Assembly (NCBI GenBank): GCA_025964675.1
Contig: JAOPYI010000081.1
Span: 104,775 to 168,774 of the forward strand
Reading direction: 5' to 3'
Length of the DNA stretch: 64,000 nt
Source of the DNA: Sphaerisporangium sp.
Lineage (GTDB): Bacteria; Actinomycetota; Actinomycetes; Streptosporangiales; Streptosporangiaceae
Position 1 is the first letter of the stretch. Each line of letters starts with the position of its first letter. A program made the position numbers and the translations under genes. The notes below the pieces were generated by a model. The model was not told where the DNA came from and ran no database searches. It saw only the letters and a list, made by a program, of their open reading frames with translations. Shown here piece after piece: positions 40,928-50,757 of the stretch.

Positions 40928-43900
40928 ATGGGAACGTCTTCATTGAAATCGCCCCTGACCGATCTGCGTGAACGCCTGCCCGCGCTGATGACCCGCGACG
41001 AGATCAGGCTGCGCCGCCGTCTCGACGGCGCCCGCAGGTTGCGCGACGGCAAGGCTCTTCGGGCCATCGCCGATCAGGTCGCCACCGAGATCGAGGCGGC
41101 GGAGGCCCGCGTCGGCGCCCGGCGGGCCCTGGTGCCGGAGCTCACCTATCCCGCGAACCTGCCGGTCAGCCAGCGCAAGGACGACATCCTCCAGGCCGTG
41201 AGGGACCACCAAGTGGTCATCATCGCGGGGGAGACCGGCTCGGGAAAGACCACCCAGATCCCGAAGATCTGCCTGGAGCTCGGCCGGGGCGTACGGGGCC
41301 AGATCGGCCACACGCAGCCGCGCCGGATCGCGGCTCGCACGGTGGCCGAGCGGATCGCCGAGGAGCTCGACATCTCGCTGGGCGACGCCGTCGGCTACAA
41401 GGTGCGCTTCACCGACCAGTCCGGCGAGGGCACGCTCGTCAAGCTGATGACCGACGGCATCCTGCTGGCCGAGATGCAGCGCGACCGGCTCCTGTCGAGG
41501 TACGACACGCTGATCATCGACGAGGCGCACGAGCGCAGCCTCAACATCGACTTCATCCTGGGCTATCTGAAACAGCTGCTGCCCAAGCGCCCCGACCTCA
41601 AGGTGATCATCACCTCGGCGACCATCGACCCGGAGCGGTTCTCCCGGCACTTCGGCGACGCCCCGATCGTCGAGGTCTCCGGCCGCACCTATCCCGTCGA
41701 GGTACGCCACCGGCCGATCAGCGAGGACCAGGAGGACCAGGCGCAGGCGATCGTCGACGCGGTCGACGAGCTGTGCGCCGAGGGCCCCGGCGACATCCTG
41801 GTCTTCCTCAGCGGAGAGCGCGAGATCAGGGACACCGCCGAGGCGCTCAAGGGCCGCAAGGAGGAGGTCCTGCCGCTGTACGCGCGCCTGTCGGCGGGCG
41901 AGCAGCACCGCGTCTTCCAGGCCCACCGCGGGCGCAGGATCGTGCTGGCGACCAACGTCGCGGAGACCTCGCTCACCGTCCCGGGCATCAAGTACGTCGT
42001 CGACCCGGGCTTCGCCCGCATCTCCCGCTACAGCCACCGGCTCAAGGTGCAGCGCCTGCCCATCGAGCCCGTCTCGCAGGCGTCCGCCAACCAGCGCAAG
42101 GGCCGCTGCGGCCGCACCTCCGACGGCATCTGCGTCCGGCTCTACTCCGAGGAGGACTTCCTCGGGCGGCCGGAGTTCACCGACCCGGAGATCCTGCGGA
42201 CCAACCTCGCCTCGGTCATCCTCCAGATGACCTCGCTGGAGCTGGGCGACATCTCGGCGTTCCCGTTCGTCGAGCCGCCGGACCAGCGGCAGGTGAAGGA
42301 CGGCGTCAACCTTCTGCAGGAGCTCGGCGGCTTCGACGAGCACAGCAAGCTGACAGAGATCGGCGGGAAGCTCGCGCAGCTTCCGGTCGACCCGAGGCTC
42401 GCCCGCATGGTGCTCGCCGCCGACGGCAACGGCTGCGCCACCGAGGTGATGGTCATCGCCTCCGCGCTGTCCATCCAGGATCCCCGCGAGCGGCCCGCCG
42501 ACAAGCAGGCCCAGGCGGACCAGAAGCACGCACGCTTCGCCGACAAAGAGTCCGACTTCCTGACTTATCTCAATCTGTGGAACTACCTGCGTGAGCAGCA
42601 GAAGGAGCTGTCCTCCAGCCAGTTCCGGCGGATGTGCAAGGCCGACTTCCTCAACTACCTGCGGGTCCGCGAGTGGCAGGACATCTACAGCCAGCTGAAG
42701 CAGGTCGCCAAGGGCATGGGCGTCACCCTCAACACCACGCAGGCCGAGCCGTACCAGATCCACGTGTCCCTGCTCGCCGGAATGCTGTCCCACATCGGGC
42801 TGATGGACGTCGAGAAGGCCGACAAGAACGACGCGGGCCCGCGCCGCCGGCCGGTCCGCGAGTACATCGGGGCGCGCAACGCCCGGTTCGCGATCTTCCC
42901 CGGCTCGGCGCTGGCCAGGAAGCAGCCCCGCTGGGTCATGGCCGGCGAGCTGGTCGAGACCTCGCGACTGTGGGCGCGGGTCGTCGCCAAGATCGAGCCC
43001 GAGTGGGTGGAACCGCTCGCCCAGCACCTGGTCAAGCGCACCTACAGCGAGCCCCACTGGGAGAAGAACCAGGGCGCGGTCATGGCTTACGAGAAGGTCA
43101 CCCTGTACGGCGTGCCGATCGTGGTGGACCGCAAGGTCAACTACGGCCGCGTCGACCCCGAGCTGTCACGTGAGCTGTTCATCCGCCACGGCCTGGTCGA
43201 GGGCGACTGGGAGACCCACCACCGCTTCCTCAAGGAGAACCGCAGGCTGCTGTCGGAGGTCGAGGAGCTGGAGAACCGCGCCCGGCGGCGCGACATCCTC
43301 GTCGACGACGAGACGCTCTTCGACTTCTACGACAAGCGGTTGCCCGAGGACGTCGTGTCGGCCGCTCACTTCGACACCTGGTGGAAGCGGCAGCGGCAGA
43401 CCGAGCCCGACCTGCTGACCTTCTCCACCGACATGCTGATCAACCAGGGCGCGGACGCCGGAGGCCTCCAGGAGGCCTACCCCGACGCCTGGCGGCAGAG
43501 CGGCCAGCGGATGCGGCTCACCTACCAGTTCGAGCCCGGCGCGGACGCCGACGGCGTGACCGTCCACGTGCCGCTCCAGGTGTTGAACCAGGTCGAGGGC
43601 GACGGCTTCGACTGGCAGATCCCCGGGCTCAGGGAGGAGCTGGTCACCGAGCTGATCCGGTCGCTGCCCAAGCCGATCCGGCGCAACTTCGTGCCCGCGC
43701 CCAACTTCGCCAAGGCCGTGCTCGAGCGGGTCGCCCCGGGCAAGGAGCCGCTCGCCGAGGCCGTAGGGCGGGAGCTGTTCAACCTCACCGGCGTACGAGT
43801 GCCCGCCGACGCCTGGGACCCCGAGCGCCTGCCCGACCACCTGCGCGTCACCTACCGCGTGGTCGACGAGCGCAAGCACACGGTCGCCGAGGACAAGGAC

Positions 43901-44818
43901 CTGCCGGCGCTCAAGCGTCGGCTGGCGCCGAAGGTGCGGGCCACGCTCGCCCGTGCGGGCGAGCATCTCGAACGCTCGGGGCTGCGCGCGTGGACGTTCG
44001 GCGACCTGCCGAAGCTGTTCGAGCAGGGTCGGGTCAAGGCCTATCCCGCGCTGGTCGACGAGGGCGACAGCGTCGCGGTCCGCGTCTTCGAGACCGATGC
44101 CGAGCAGCGGTCAGCGATGTGGGCGGGCATGCGGCGGCTGGTCCTGCTGAACGTCACCTCTCCCGCCAAGGCCATTCTGCGAGGCCTCACCACCCAGCAG
44201 AAGCTCGCCCTCAGCCACAGCCCCCACCGGGACGCCGCCGAGCTGTTCGAGGACTGCGTCTCCTGCGCGGCGGACAAGCTCATCGCCGAGTCCGGAGGCC
44301 CGGCGTGGAAGCCCGCCGACTTCGCGCGCGTCCACGACCACGTACGGGCCGAGCTGTTCGACACCGTCTCGGAGGTCGTGGCCAGGGTGGAGCGCGTCCT
44401 GGTCATCTGGCAGGGCGTGCGGAACACTCTGGCACCGATGAAGAGCCCGGTGGACACCCTGGAGGAGATCGAGGAGCACCTGTCAACGCTGATCTTCCGG
44501 GGCTTCGTCACCGCGACCGGCTACCGGCGGCTGCCCGACCTCCAGCGCTACCTCCGCGCGGTCGAGAGGCGGCTGGAAAAGCTGCCCGACGACCCGTACC
44601 GCGACCGCGAGCGCATGCTCAAGCTCGACGAGATGCGGCTGGCGTACGAGGAGATGGTGGACAAGCTTCCCCCGGCCCGCAGGTCGGAGGACGCGGTGAC
44701 GGACATCCGCTGGATGCTCGAGGAACTGAGAGTCAGCTACTTCGCCCAAACGCTCGGCACTCCGTACCCCATCTCTGATAAACGCATCCACAAAGCCCTC
44801 GCCCAGCTCACCCCCTGA
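40928..44818 (+). CDS. hrpA: ATP-dependent RNA helicase HrpA (DEAH-box)
   Basis: A 1296-residue DEAH-box helicase, full-length for HrpA. Walker A is 'GETGSGKTTQ' near residue 100, DEAH in 'IIDEAHERSLNIDF' near residue 197, motif III 'TSATID', and motifs V-VI 'ATNVAETSLTVPG' and 'QRKGRCGR'. A large C-terminal region (residues ~600-1290, DUF3418-type) follows, as in bacterial HrpA. It probably unwinds or remodels mRNA. The ATG at 40928 has a GGAAAG ribosome site upstream. It is monocistronic by position. Confidence 0.96.
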   Translation: MGTSSLKSPLTDLRERLPALMTRDEIRLRRRLDGARRLRDGKALRAIADQVATEIEAAEARVGARRALVPELTYPANLPVSQRKDDILQAVRDHQVVIIAGETGSGKTTQIPKICLELGRGVRGQIGHTQPRRIAARTVAERIAEELDISLGDAVGYKVRFTDQSGEGTLVKLMTDGILLAEMQRDRLLSRYDTLIIDEAHERSLNIDFILGYLKQLLPKRPDLKVIITSATIDPERFSRHFGDAPIVEVSGRTYPVEVRHRPISEDQEDQAQAIVDAVDELCAEGPGDILVFLSGEREIRDTAEALKGRKEEVLPLYARLSAGEQHRVFQAHRGRRIVLATNVAETSLTVPGIKYVVDPGFARISRYSHRLKVQRLPIEPVSQASANQRKGRCGRTSDGICVRLYSEEDFLGRPEFTDPEILRTNLASVILQMTSLELGDISAFPFVEPPDQRQVKDGVNLLQELGGFDEHSKLTEIGGKLAQLPVDPRLARMVLAADGNGCATEVMVIASALSIQDPRERPADKQAQADQKHARFADKESDFLTYLNLWNYLREQQKELSSSQFRRMCKADFLNYLRVREWQDIYSQLKQVAKGMGVTLNTTQAEPYQIHVSLLAGMLSHIGLMDVEKADKNDAGPRRRPVREYIGARNARFAIFPGSALARKQPRWVMAGELVETSRLWARVVAKIEPEWVEPLAQHLVKRTYSEPHWEKNQGAVMAYEKVTLYGVPIVVDRKVNYGRVDPELSRELFIRHGLVEGDWETHHRFLKENRRLLSEVEELENRARRRDILVDDETLFDFYDKRLPEDVVSAAHFDTWWKRQRQTEPDLLTFSTDMLINQGADAGGLQEAYPDAWRQSGQRMRLTYQFEPGADADGVTVHVPLQVLNQVEGDGFDWQIPGLREELVTELIRSLPKPIRRNFVPAPNFAKAVLERVAPGKEPLAEAVGRELFNLTGVRVPADAWDPERLPDHLRVTYRVVDERKHTVAEDKDLPALKRRLAPKVRATLARAGEHLERSGLRAWTFGDLPKLFEQGRVKAYPALVDEGDSVAVRVFETDAEQRSAMWAGMRRLVLLNVTSPAKAILRGLTTQQKLALSHSPHRDAAELFEDCVSCAADKLIAESGGPAWKPADFARVHDHVRAELFDTVSEVVARVERVLVIWQGVRNTLAPMKSPVDTLEEIEEHLSTLIFRGFVTATGYRRLPDLQRYLRAVERRLEKLPDDPYRDRERMLKLDEMRLAYEEMVDKLPPARRSEDAVTDIRWMLEELRVSYFAQTLGTPYPISDKRIHKALAQLTP

Positions 44819-44874
44819 ACCGCGCCTGGCCAGGCGATGAGCTCGCACCGTGGCTCACGTGGCGGACCGCGGGG

Positions 44875-45636
44875 TCAGGCGAGGAAGATCCCTGTGTCGA
44901 GGTCGAAGTCGATCGGAGGGGGGAGGCGCAGCGGCTTGCCCATCGTCACTCGCGTGATGGTCTGGTAGAAACCGTCCTCGGGGTCGCTGAGGACCGTGAC
45001 GGAGGGCGGCGCGTCCTCCGGGTCGATGACCAGCAGGACCGGCACACCACCACGCGCGTAGATGTCCGGCTTGTCCTCCCGGTCCTCGCGGACGCTGCCG
45101 GGTGACACGACCTCCGCGACCATGAGCAGACCGGACGACAACAACTCCCGTGCCCCCCATCGCGGGCAGTCCACGGGCGCGAGCACGAAGTCGGGCACGA
45201 TCGGGTCCCGGGGGCCGTCGATGCAAACGTCTACATTGCTGGTGAAGGCATCCCAGGCATGAACGTCAATGACTGGCCATAGGGCGCGATAAAGGCGCAT
45301 CGCGGAACGGCCGTGCTCGGGGGTGCCCATCGGGCTCACGATCATTCTCCCGTTGATGATTTCGGTGCGGAGGGGAAGGGGGGGCAGCGCATCGAAGAGC
45401 TCTCGGGGAGTGCTCGGAAGCGGGTCGTTCTCAGTCTCCGGCGTCGGCGCCAGCTTGGCGTGGGACCTCCTGCCGGGAGGTGGCTGGATCGTCGACTCGC
45501 GGTCGGTCGCAGTGCCGACCTCGATGGCGTTCGCCGGCTCGGGGGTGGTCGTGGGATCGGTTTCACTTTCCGGTCGGGGGGCGTGCTCAGGAGGTATGGC
45601 AGGCTTCGTGTGTGACCTTCGCGATGTCATGACCAT
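44875..45636 (-). CDS. Uma2-family nuclease-like protein with extended N-terminus
   Basis: A 253-residue protein. The C-terminal ~165 residues are the Uma2 (PD-(D/E)XK-like) fold: 'LFDALPPLPLRTEIINGRMIVSP', 'PDFVLAPVD' with the acidic residue, 'LLMVAEVVSPGS' with Glu, and 'KPDIYARGGVPVLLVID' with Lys. The N-terminal ~75 residues are Pro/Glu/Thr-rich and contain two related copies of an (R)RSH(T/A)K...PE(S/T)E(T/N)DP motif. Uma2 proteins are widespread and of unclear function. ATG 45636 was chosen, with GCAGGA upstream. Confidence 0.83.
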   Translation of the reverse strand: MVMTSRRSHTKPAIPPEHAPRPESETDPTTTPEPANAIEVGTATDRESTIQPPPGRRSHAKLAPTPETENDPLPSTPRELFDALPPLPLRTEIINGRMIVSPMGTPEHGRSAMRLYRALWPVIDVHAWDAFTSNVDVCIDGPRDPIVPDFVLAPVDCPRWGARELLSSGLLMVAEVVSPGSVREDREDKPDIYARGGVPVLLVIDPEDAPPSVTVLSDPEDGFYQTITRVTMGKPLRLPPPIDFDLDTGIFLA

Positions 45637-45831
45637 CGTTCCTGCCCCTTCGTGGTTGAGTCGACACACTGAGTATCTCAGTGATGTAGGTCAGGCGTGG
45701 GAGATCACCGGTACAGCCGTCTGTCCTGGCGTGGATTCAGATGAGCGCTGCCTCGCTCTCGCAGATGATCGATCTTCTTGTCGGGCAGGGGCGGGTAGGG
45801 TCGGAGGCCACGAGGAAGTAGGGAGTCCGAA

Positions 45832-46488
45832 GTGGTCCGGGCGTTGGTGTTCGATGTGGGGGAGACGCTGGTCGACGAGACCCGGATCTGGTCGCGGTGG
45901 GCCGATCGGCTGGGGGTCTCGCGGTTCGCCATGATGGGTGTGCTCGGCGGGATGGCGGCGCTAGACCGGTCGCACCGGGAGGCATTCGAGGTGGTGCGGC
46001 CCGGCCTGGACATCTACGCCGAGATCGAGGCCTGGCGCCGTGACGACCCCGAAGGCCTGCGGGAGAACTTCGACGCCGACGATCTCTACCCCGACGTACG
46101 GCCCGGCCTGGCGGCCCTGCGCGAGGCGGGTCACCAACTGATCATCGCGGGCAACCAGCCCCCGCAGGCGTACGACGCGCTGGTCGCGATGAACCTGCCG
46201 GTGGACGCCGTCCACACCTCCGCCGGGTGGGGGGTCAGCAAGCCGCAGGCCGAGTTCTTCGCCAAGGTCGCCGCCGTCGCCGGCCGCGAGCCAGGCGAGA
46301 TTCTGTACGTCGGGGACCGGCTCGACAACGACGTGCTGCCGGCACGCGAGGCCGGGATGCGCACGGCGCTGCTCCGCCGGGGCCCGTGGGGCCACCTGCA
46401 CGCCGAGCGCCCCGAGGCCCTGCTGGCCGACATGATCATCGACGCGATCCCCGACCTCGTCACCAGGCTCGCCGAGCGCGCCGTCTGA
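45832..46488 (+). CDS. HAD-family hydrolase
   Basis: A 218-residue HAD-superfamily enzyme. The nucleophile motif is 'VFDVGETLVDET' (Asp8-x-Gly rather than the common DxD), motif II is in 'LIIAGNQ', Lys in 'VSKPQAEFF', and the acidic motif IV is 'ILYVGDRLDNDV'. The DxG form resembles haloacid dehalogenase-type or noncanonical phosphatase members, so the reaction is uncertain. GTG 45832 has GGAAGTAGGGAG upstream. Confidence 0.88.
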   Translation: MVRALVFDVGETLVDETRIWSRWADRLGVSRFAMMGVLGGMAALDRSHREAFEVVRPGLDIYAEIEAWRRDDPEGLRENFDADDLYPDVRPGLAALREAGHQLIIAGNQPPQAYDALVAMNLPVDAVHTSAGWGVSKPQAEFFAKVAAVAGREPGEILYVGDRLDNDVLPAREAGMRTALLRRGPWGHLHAERPEALLADMIIDAIPDLVTRLAERAV

Positions 46489-46540
46489 CCTTCTCTGCCG
46501 CTTGCACCGTGGAGTCCGAGCGGCCTGCGGGCGAGGTGCC

Positions 46541-46594
46541 GAGCCGGTGCGACGGTCAGAACGGTGATCGGAGGAGCCGGGTGCGACGGTCAGA
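46541..46594. repeat. direct repeat at the 3' end of the histidine kinase gene
   Basis: A 20-base unit (46541-46560, GAGCCGGTGCGACGGTCAGA) recurs at 46574-46594 with one extra G. The second copy includes the kinase stop codon and last bases of the gene; the first lies outside it. It looks like a recent local duplication in the convergent gap. Confidence 0.6.
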
Positions 46595-48542
46595 GGTGCT
46601 TGCCTGGTTCTATGGCGGTGAAGGGGTGGAGGTTCGTGCCGTGGGGCGGGGTCTCCGGGGCCGTTGAGATGATCTCGGTGTGGGGCAGCAGGACCACGGC
46701 GGTGGTGCCGCCGTACGCTGAGCGGCGCAGCGTCACCTTGACCTCGTGCCGGTCGGCGAGCTGGCTTACTACGAACAGGCCGAGCCGGTCGCTGTCGGCC
46801 AGGTTGAACTCCGGCGGGTTGAGCAGGCGGAGGTTGACCTCTGCCCGGTCCTCGTCGGTCATCCCGAGCCCCCGGTCCTCGATCTCGACGACGAAGCCCC
46901 TGCCCACCAGCTCGCCCCTGATGTTGACCCGCGTGCTCGGCGGGGAGAAGACGGTGGCGTTCTCCACCAGTTCGGCCAGCATGTGGATCACGTCGGCCAC
47001 CGCCGTGCCGACCAGGGAGGCGTCGGTCATCGGAAGCACGGTGACGCGCTTGTAGTCCTCCACCTCGGCCACGGCCCCCCGTACCACGTCGTGCATGGGG
47101 ACGGGCTTGCGCCAGGCGCGTCCAGCGGGCGCGCCGGACAGGATGATCAGGCCCTCGGCCTGGCGGCGCATGCGCGTGGTGAGGTGGTCGAGCCGGAACA
47201 GGTCGTCGAGGGCGTCGGGTGCGCTCGTCTTTCGCTGCATCGAGTCGAGCTGGGTGAGCTGGCGGTGGAGCAGCGACTGGTTGCGCCGCGCCAGGTTCCT
47301 GAACACGAGGCTGACGCCCTTGCGCAGGTCCGCCTGGCCGACGGCGGCCTCGACGGCGGTCCGCTGCACGGTCGAGAAGGCCTTGGCGACGTCCTGCGCC
47401 TCCAGCGTGGTGCCGGTGATGTGGATCGGCGGCGCCTCGGTCTCGATGTCCACGGCCTCGCTGTCACGGAGTTTGGCCACGACCCGGGGGAGCCGTACGT
47501 CTGCCAGGTCCAGGGCCGCGCTGCGCAGGTCCGCCAGCTCCTCGGCGAGCCCGCGCCCGAGCCGCGTGGAGAGGATCACGGCCGCGAGGATCGCGATGAG
47601 GCCGAGACCGCCCGCGATGACGATCTGCCCGATGATCCCCGAGGCGGTGGCGTCGGTGCGGGCGTTGAGCAGCCGCGAACGGCTGGCGCCGAGCTGGTCG
47701 ATGCGCGACCCCAGCTGGTCGGCGAGGGGCTGCCACGCGGCGGGCTGCTCCGGACGGCCTCCCCGGGACACCACCTGGTTCTCCATGGTGGTGAACCGCT
47801 TGTAGTCGGCGGAGGCGAGCAGGTCGTCGTACGGCTGCCGCAGCTCGGAGTCGAGCGCCTGGAGGCCTCGGCCGAGCAGCAGCCTGCGGCCGGCGACCAT
47901 CTCCGCGAACGCCCGCTGCTCTTCGCCGGCGAGCGAGCCCTGCAGGATGGCCCCGGCGAGCAGGGCGTCCTCCTGGGACAGCAGCTCGCGGGATCTGACG
48001 ACGGTCTGCAGGCCGGCGGACTTCCTGTAGAGCGCGACATCGGGCACGGTGACCAGCTGGTCGTACATCCGGTAGAGCGACTCCTGGATCCCGGTGTACT
48101 CCTGGATCGCGTGGAGGCGGTTGGTCGTGCGGGCGTCGACGTCCTGGCGGATCATGGTGAGCCTGTCCAGATCCCTCTCCAGCTCCGCCAGGCTCTTCAC
48201 CACGTCCGGCCCGGTCGCCGACCGGCCCTCCAGGGAGGTGGCGCGCTGGTGGAAGAGGACCACGGCCCTGTCGGTCTCGTCTCGCGCGGCCGAGAGGCGC
48301 CCGGCGTCGGGCGAGGTGCCGCTCAGGAAGATGGCCGAAAGCCGGCGTTCCTGCTGCACGTGGCCGGCGACGACCTCGGCGGGAGCGGCCACCTGTTGGA
48401 ACAGCGTGACAGCCCTGCGGAGATCGAAGAAGTCGCCCACGATGTGCCCGGTGATAAAGACCCAGAGCACGATAAGCGCGACAATCGGCAGGCTGAGCAG
48501 CGAGTATAACTTAAAGCGAATAGTACGATTCTGAGGGGCCAT
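46590..48542 (-). CDS. nitrate-sensor-type histidine kinase (conservon CvnA-like), orphan
   Basis: A 650-residue membrane kinase. Helix 1 is near residues 13-33, followed by an outside NIT-like sensor (~40-300) rich in Gln/Arg/Leu helices, helix 2 near residues 305-330, and then a cytosolic part with a degenerate dimerisation helix ('RNQSLLHRQLTQLDSMQ') and an ATPase domain ('MLAELVENATVFSPP', 'EDRGLGMTDED'). This is the CvnA form; the usual partners CvnB (roadblock), CvnC (DUF742) and CvnD (GTPase) are not next to it. ATG 48542 has GGAGAC upstream. Confidence 0.85.
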   Translation of the reverse strand: MAPQNRTIRFKLYSLLSLPIVALIVLWVFITGHIVGDFFDLRRAVTLFQQVAAPAEVVAGHVQQERRLSAIFLSGTSPDAGRLSAARDETDRAVVLFHQRATSLEGRSATGPDVVKSLAELERDLDRLTMIRQDVDARTTNRLHAIQEYTGIQESLYRMYDQLVTVPDVALYRKSAGLQTVVRSRELLSQEDALLAGAILQGSLAGEEQRAFAEMVAGRRLLLGRGLQALDSELRQPYDDLLASADYKRFTTMENQVVSRGGRPEQPAAWQPLADQLGSRIDQLGASRSRLLNARTDATASGIIGQIVIAGGLGLIAILAAVILSTRLGRGLAEELADLRSAALDLADVRLPRVVAKLRDSEAVDIETEAPPIHITGTTLEAQDVAKAFSTVQRTAVEAAVGQADLRKGVSLVFRNLARRNQSLLHRQLTQLDSMQRKTSAPDALDDLFRLDHLTTRMRRQAEGLIILSGAPAGRAWRKPVPMHDVVRGAVAEVEDYKRVTVLPMTDASLVGTAVADVIHMLAELVENATVFSPPSTRVNIRGELVGRGFVVEIEDRGLGMTDEDRAEVNLRLLNPPEFNLADSDRLGLFVVSQLADRHEVKVTLRRSAYGGTTAVVLLPHTEIISTAPETPPHGTNLHPFTAIEPGKHL

Positions 48543-48621
48543 GTCTCCGCGCCTAGCGTGAGGCCTATAAAAGATACCTTGGCGTGATATCGCGCTCAAT
48601 TTCGTGAAGATCGCTGCGAGG

Positions 48622-49944
48622 CTAGCACCCACGGCGGGCCTCCGGTGCGGAGTTCACGAGGTGCACGCGAGCGGTCCTGTGCGCTCCGGTCACCGTGGCC
48701 ACGCACCGCCCCGGCCCGTCCTCGACCAGCGTCCTGTACGGGTCCCGCTCGCCCGGATCGATGGCGAAGACGGCGAAGTCGCACCGGGATCCCTCACCCA
48801 GCGAACCGATCCGGCCGGGCCCGGCGTCGAGGCCGATCGCGCGGGCACCGCCGACCGTGGCGGCCTCGACCAGGCGGCGCGCCAGGTCCGGCGCCCGGTA
48901 GCCCTGCTCCCGGGCGAGCGCGTGGAGCAGGCGGACGTCCTCCAGCAGGTCGAGCGAGGGGGAGGACGCGAGCGAGTCGGTGCCGACGGCCACCTCACTG
49001 CCCTCCTTCAGCAGCGCCGCCACCGGCGGTCCGTCGAGGCCGAGGGTGCGGTTGGAACGCGGGCACAGCGCCACGCTCACCCCGCGCTCGCGCAGCAGCG
49101 CCCGTTCCCCGGCGTCGAGATGGACGCCGTGGGCGACGTGGCAGTGCGGCCCGAGCAGGCCCAGCGCGTCGAGGAAGGCGACCGGGCCGTGACCGGTGCC
49201 GCCCGCGCGCAGGATCTCGAAGTCGAAACCCAGCTCGCGCACCAGCCGGGCGATCGGCCCGGTGCCGGAGACCGTGTACTCCCGCTCGTGGACCGACTCC
49301 AGGAGGTGGATGTGCTGGCGAAGCCCGAAGCCGCGGGCGAGGGTCCCGAGGTCGGCGAGCACGCCGGTGTCCAGGGTGTACGGGGCGTGCGGCGAGATCC
49401 CGATCATCGCGGTGTCCTCCGCGTCCCCCGAGGCCAGTTCGCGGACCGTGGAGGTCAGATGGTGGCGCCCGGTCTCAGCCCAGCTGGCGTCGGTGTCGCC
49501 GAGCACCTCCAGGTAGGAGATCCCGGCCAGCCCCGCCTGGCTCAGCACCGTCATCGCCTCGACGTCCGTCACCACGTCGGCCACCGCCGTGGTGCCGTGG
49601 CGCAGCGCCAGCTCGGCCCCCTCGCGGGCGCTCGCCGCCCAATCTGCGCCACCGGAGGAGAAGTAGACCGCGTCGAAGGCGTGCGACCACTCCTCGAACG
49701 AGGCGTAGACGCGCCGGCCGACCTGTGCCATGCGGGTGAACTGCAGGTGGGTGTGGGCGTTGACGAGCCCCGCGACGACGACCCCCGGCCAGCGCATCTC
49801 CTCCTCGCCCGGGTAGGCGGCGAGCAGCTCCCGCCGGCGCCCGATCTCGAGCACCCTGCCGCGCCGTACGGCCATCGCGCCGTCGCGCAGCGGCGGGCGG
49901 GAGACCGGGATGACGAGCGGCGCAGAGTGGATCACGGCACCCAT
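48622..49944 (-). CDS. amidohydrolase (deaminase-like)
   Basis: A 440-residue TIM-barrel metal hydrolase of the cytosine/guanine/5'-deoxyadenosine deaminase group. Metal ligands are 'NAHTHLQF' (HxH), 'HIHLLESVHE' and 'GTDSLASSPSL' (Asp); 'ISPHAPYT' is the substrate-side His. Similar actinobacterial proteins deaminate aminofutalosine or other purine-type compounds. It is the last gene of the ECF operon and may act on the imported compound. ATG 49944 is used; GTG 49935 would overlap the T-component stop (GTGA) and is also likely. Confidence 0.85.
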   Translation of the reverse strand: MGAVIHSAPLVIPVSRPPLRDGAMAVRRGRVLEIGRRRELLAAYPGEEEMRWPGVVVAGLVNAHTHLQFTRMAQVGRRVYASFEEWSHAFDAVYFSSGGADWAASAREGAELALRHGTTAVADVVTDVEAMTVLSQAGLAGISYLEVLGDTDASWAETGRHHLTSTVRELASGDAEDTAMIGISPHAPYTLDTGVLADLGTLARGFGLRQHIHLLESVHEREYTVSGTGPIARLVRELGFDFEILRAGGTGHGPVAFLDALGLLGPHCHVAHGVHLDAGERALLRERGVSVALCPRSNRTLGLDGPPVAALLKEGSEVAVGTDSLASSPSLDLLEDVRLLHALAREQGYRAPDLARRLVEAATVGGARAIGLDAGPGRIGSLGEGSRCDFAVFAIDPGERDPYRTLVEDGPGRCVATVTGAHRTARVHLVNSAPEARRGC

Positions 49945-50753
49945 ACGGTGCCCGTCAGCCCGAGGAGCTTGGCGGTGACCATCACCACGGCCACGAGGGT
50001 GAAGCCTCCGAGGATCAGGTAGTCGACGCGGTCGAAGGCCAGCTCGCGCATCCACGTGCGGTGCCTGCCGCCGAATCCCCGCAGGTCCATGGCGTTCACG
50101 GTGTCCTCCGCGTCGATCAGCGCGTTCACCGTCACCGGCACGACGACCGGCCTCATCGTGAGCAGCCTTCTCACCGGGTTGCGGCTGCGGCTGTGCTCGT
50201 ACCCCCTGAGCCGCTGGGCGTCCACGGTCTCGTGCAGGCTCGCCCAGGTCGAGGGCAGGAAGCGGAAGGTCAGGTCCACCCCGTAGGCGAGCCGCTGGGA
50301 CAGTCCGAGCCGCGCGAACGCCACCCCGAGGTCAGAGGGCGCGATGTTGAACGCCACAGGGAACCCCACCATGGCGAGGGAGACGTACCGCACGAGGATG
50401 GTGAACGCGTACGACAGGGTGGTCCAGGTGATGGCCGTTTGCGTGACCGGGACCGTGAACAGCACCTCGGTCCCAGAGCCGGAACGGGTGTCCGCCGAGG
50501 TGAGGATGCTGTTCAGCACGACCAGAACCGTGGTGAAGATCAGCATGAATGCCCAGTTGGCCCGTACACCACGCCACGGGATGCCGGCGGCGCGGTAGTA
50601 CACCAGGGCCACCGCTGTGCACACGAGCACTCCGCGCAGGTCGACGATTCCGGCCACGGCCACGAGGTACAGCACGGGGACCAGCAGGAGCACACGCGGG
50701 TCGCGGCGGCTCAGGAAGGAACCCGCGCCAAGGTAACGCGGCGTGACATCCAC
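49932..50753 (-). CDS. ECF transporter transmembrane (T) component
   Basis: A 273-residue CbiQ/EcfT-type protein. It has 5-6 hydrophobic helices ('VLLLVPVLYLVAVAGIVDLRGVLVC') and the two coupling-helix Arg motifs, 'DAQRLRGYEH' and 'NAMDLRGFGG' (the Ala-Arg-Gly type signatures). GTG 50753 lies 4 bases after the S-component stop, with GGACGG upstream. It connects the fused ATPase to the S component. Confidence 0.92.
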   Translation of the reverse strand: MDVTPRYLGAGSFLSRRDPRVLLLVPVLYLVAVAGIVDLRGVLVCTAVALVYYRAAGIPWRGVRANWAFMLIFTTVLVVLNSILTSADTRSGSGTEVLFTVPVTQTAITWTTLSYAFTILVRYVSLAMVGFPVAFNIAPSDLGVAFARLGLSQRLAYGVDLTFRFLPSTWASLHETVDAQRLRGYEHSRSRNPVRRLLTMRPVVVPVTVNALIDAEDTVNAMDLRGFGGRHRTWMRELAFDRVDYLILGGFTLVAVVMVTAKLLGLTGTVWVP

Positions 50754-50757
50754 GTGG

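Noticed and set aside
40940..43057. 705-residue minus-strand frame inside hrpA
   Set aside because: Antisense shadow; the plus strand has every helicase motif.
46590..48542. Complete conservon (CvnA-D)
   Set aside because: Only the CvnA-like kinase is present; the flanking genes are a HAD hydrolase and an amidohydrolase.
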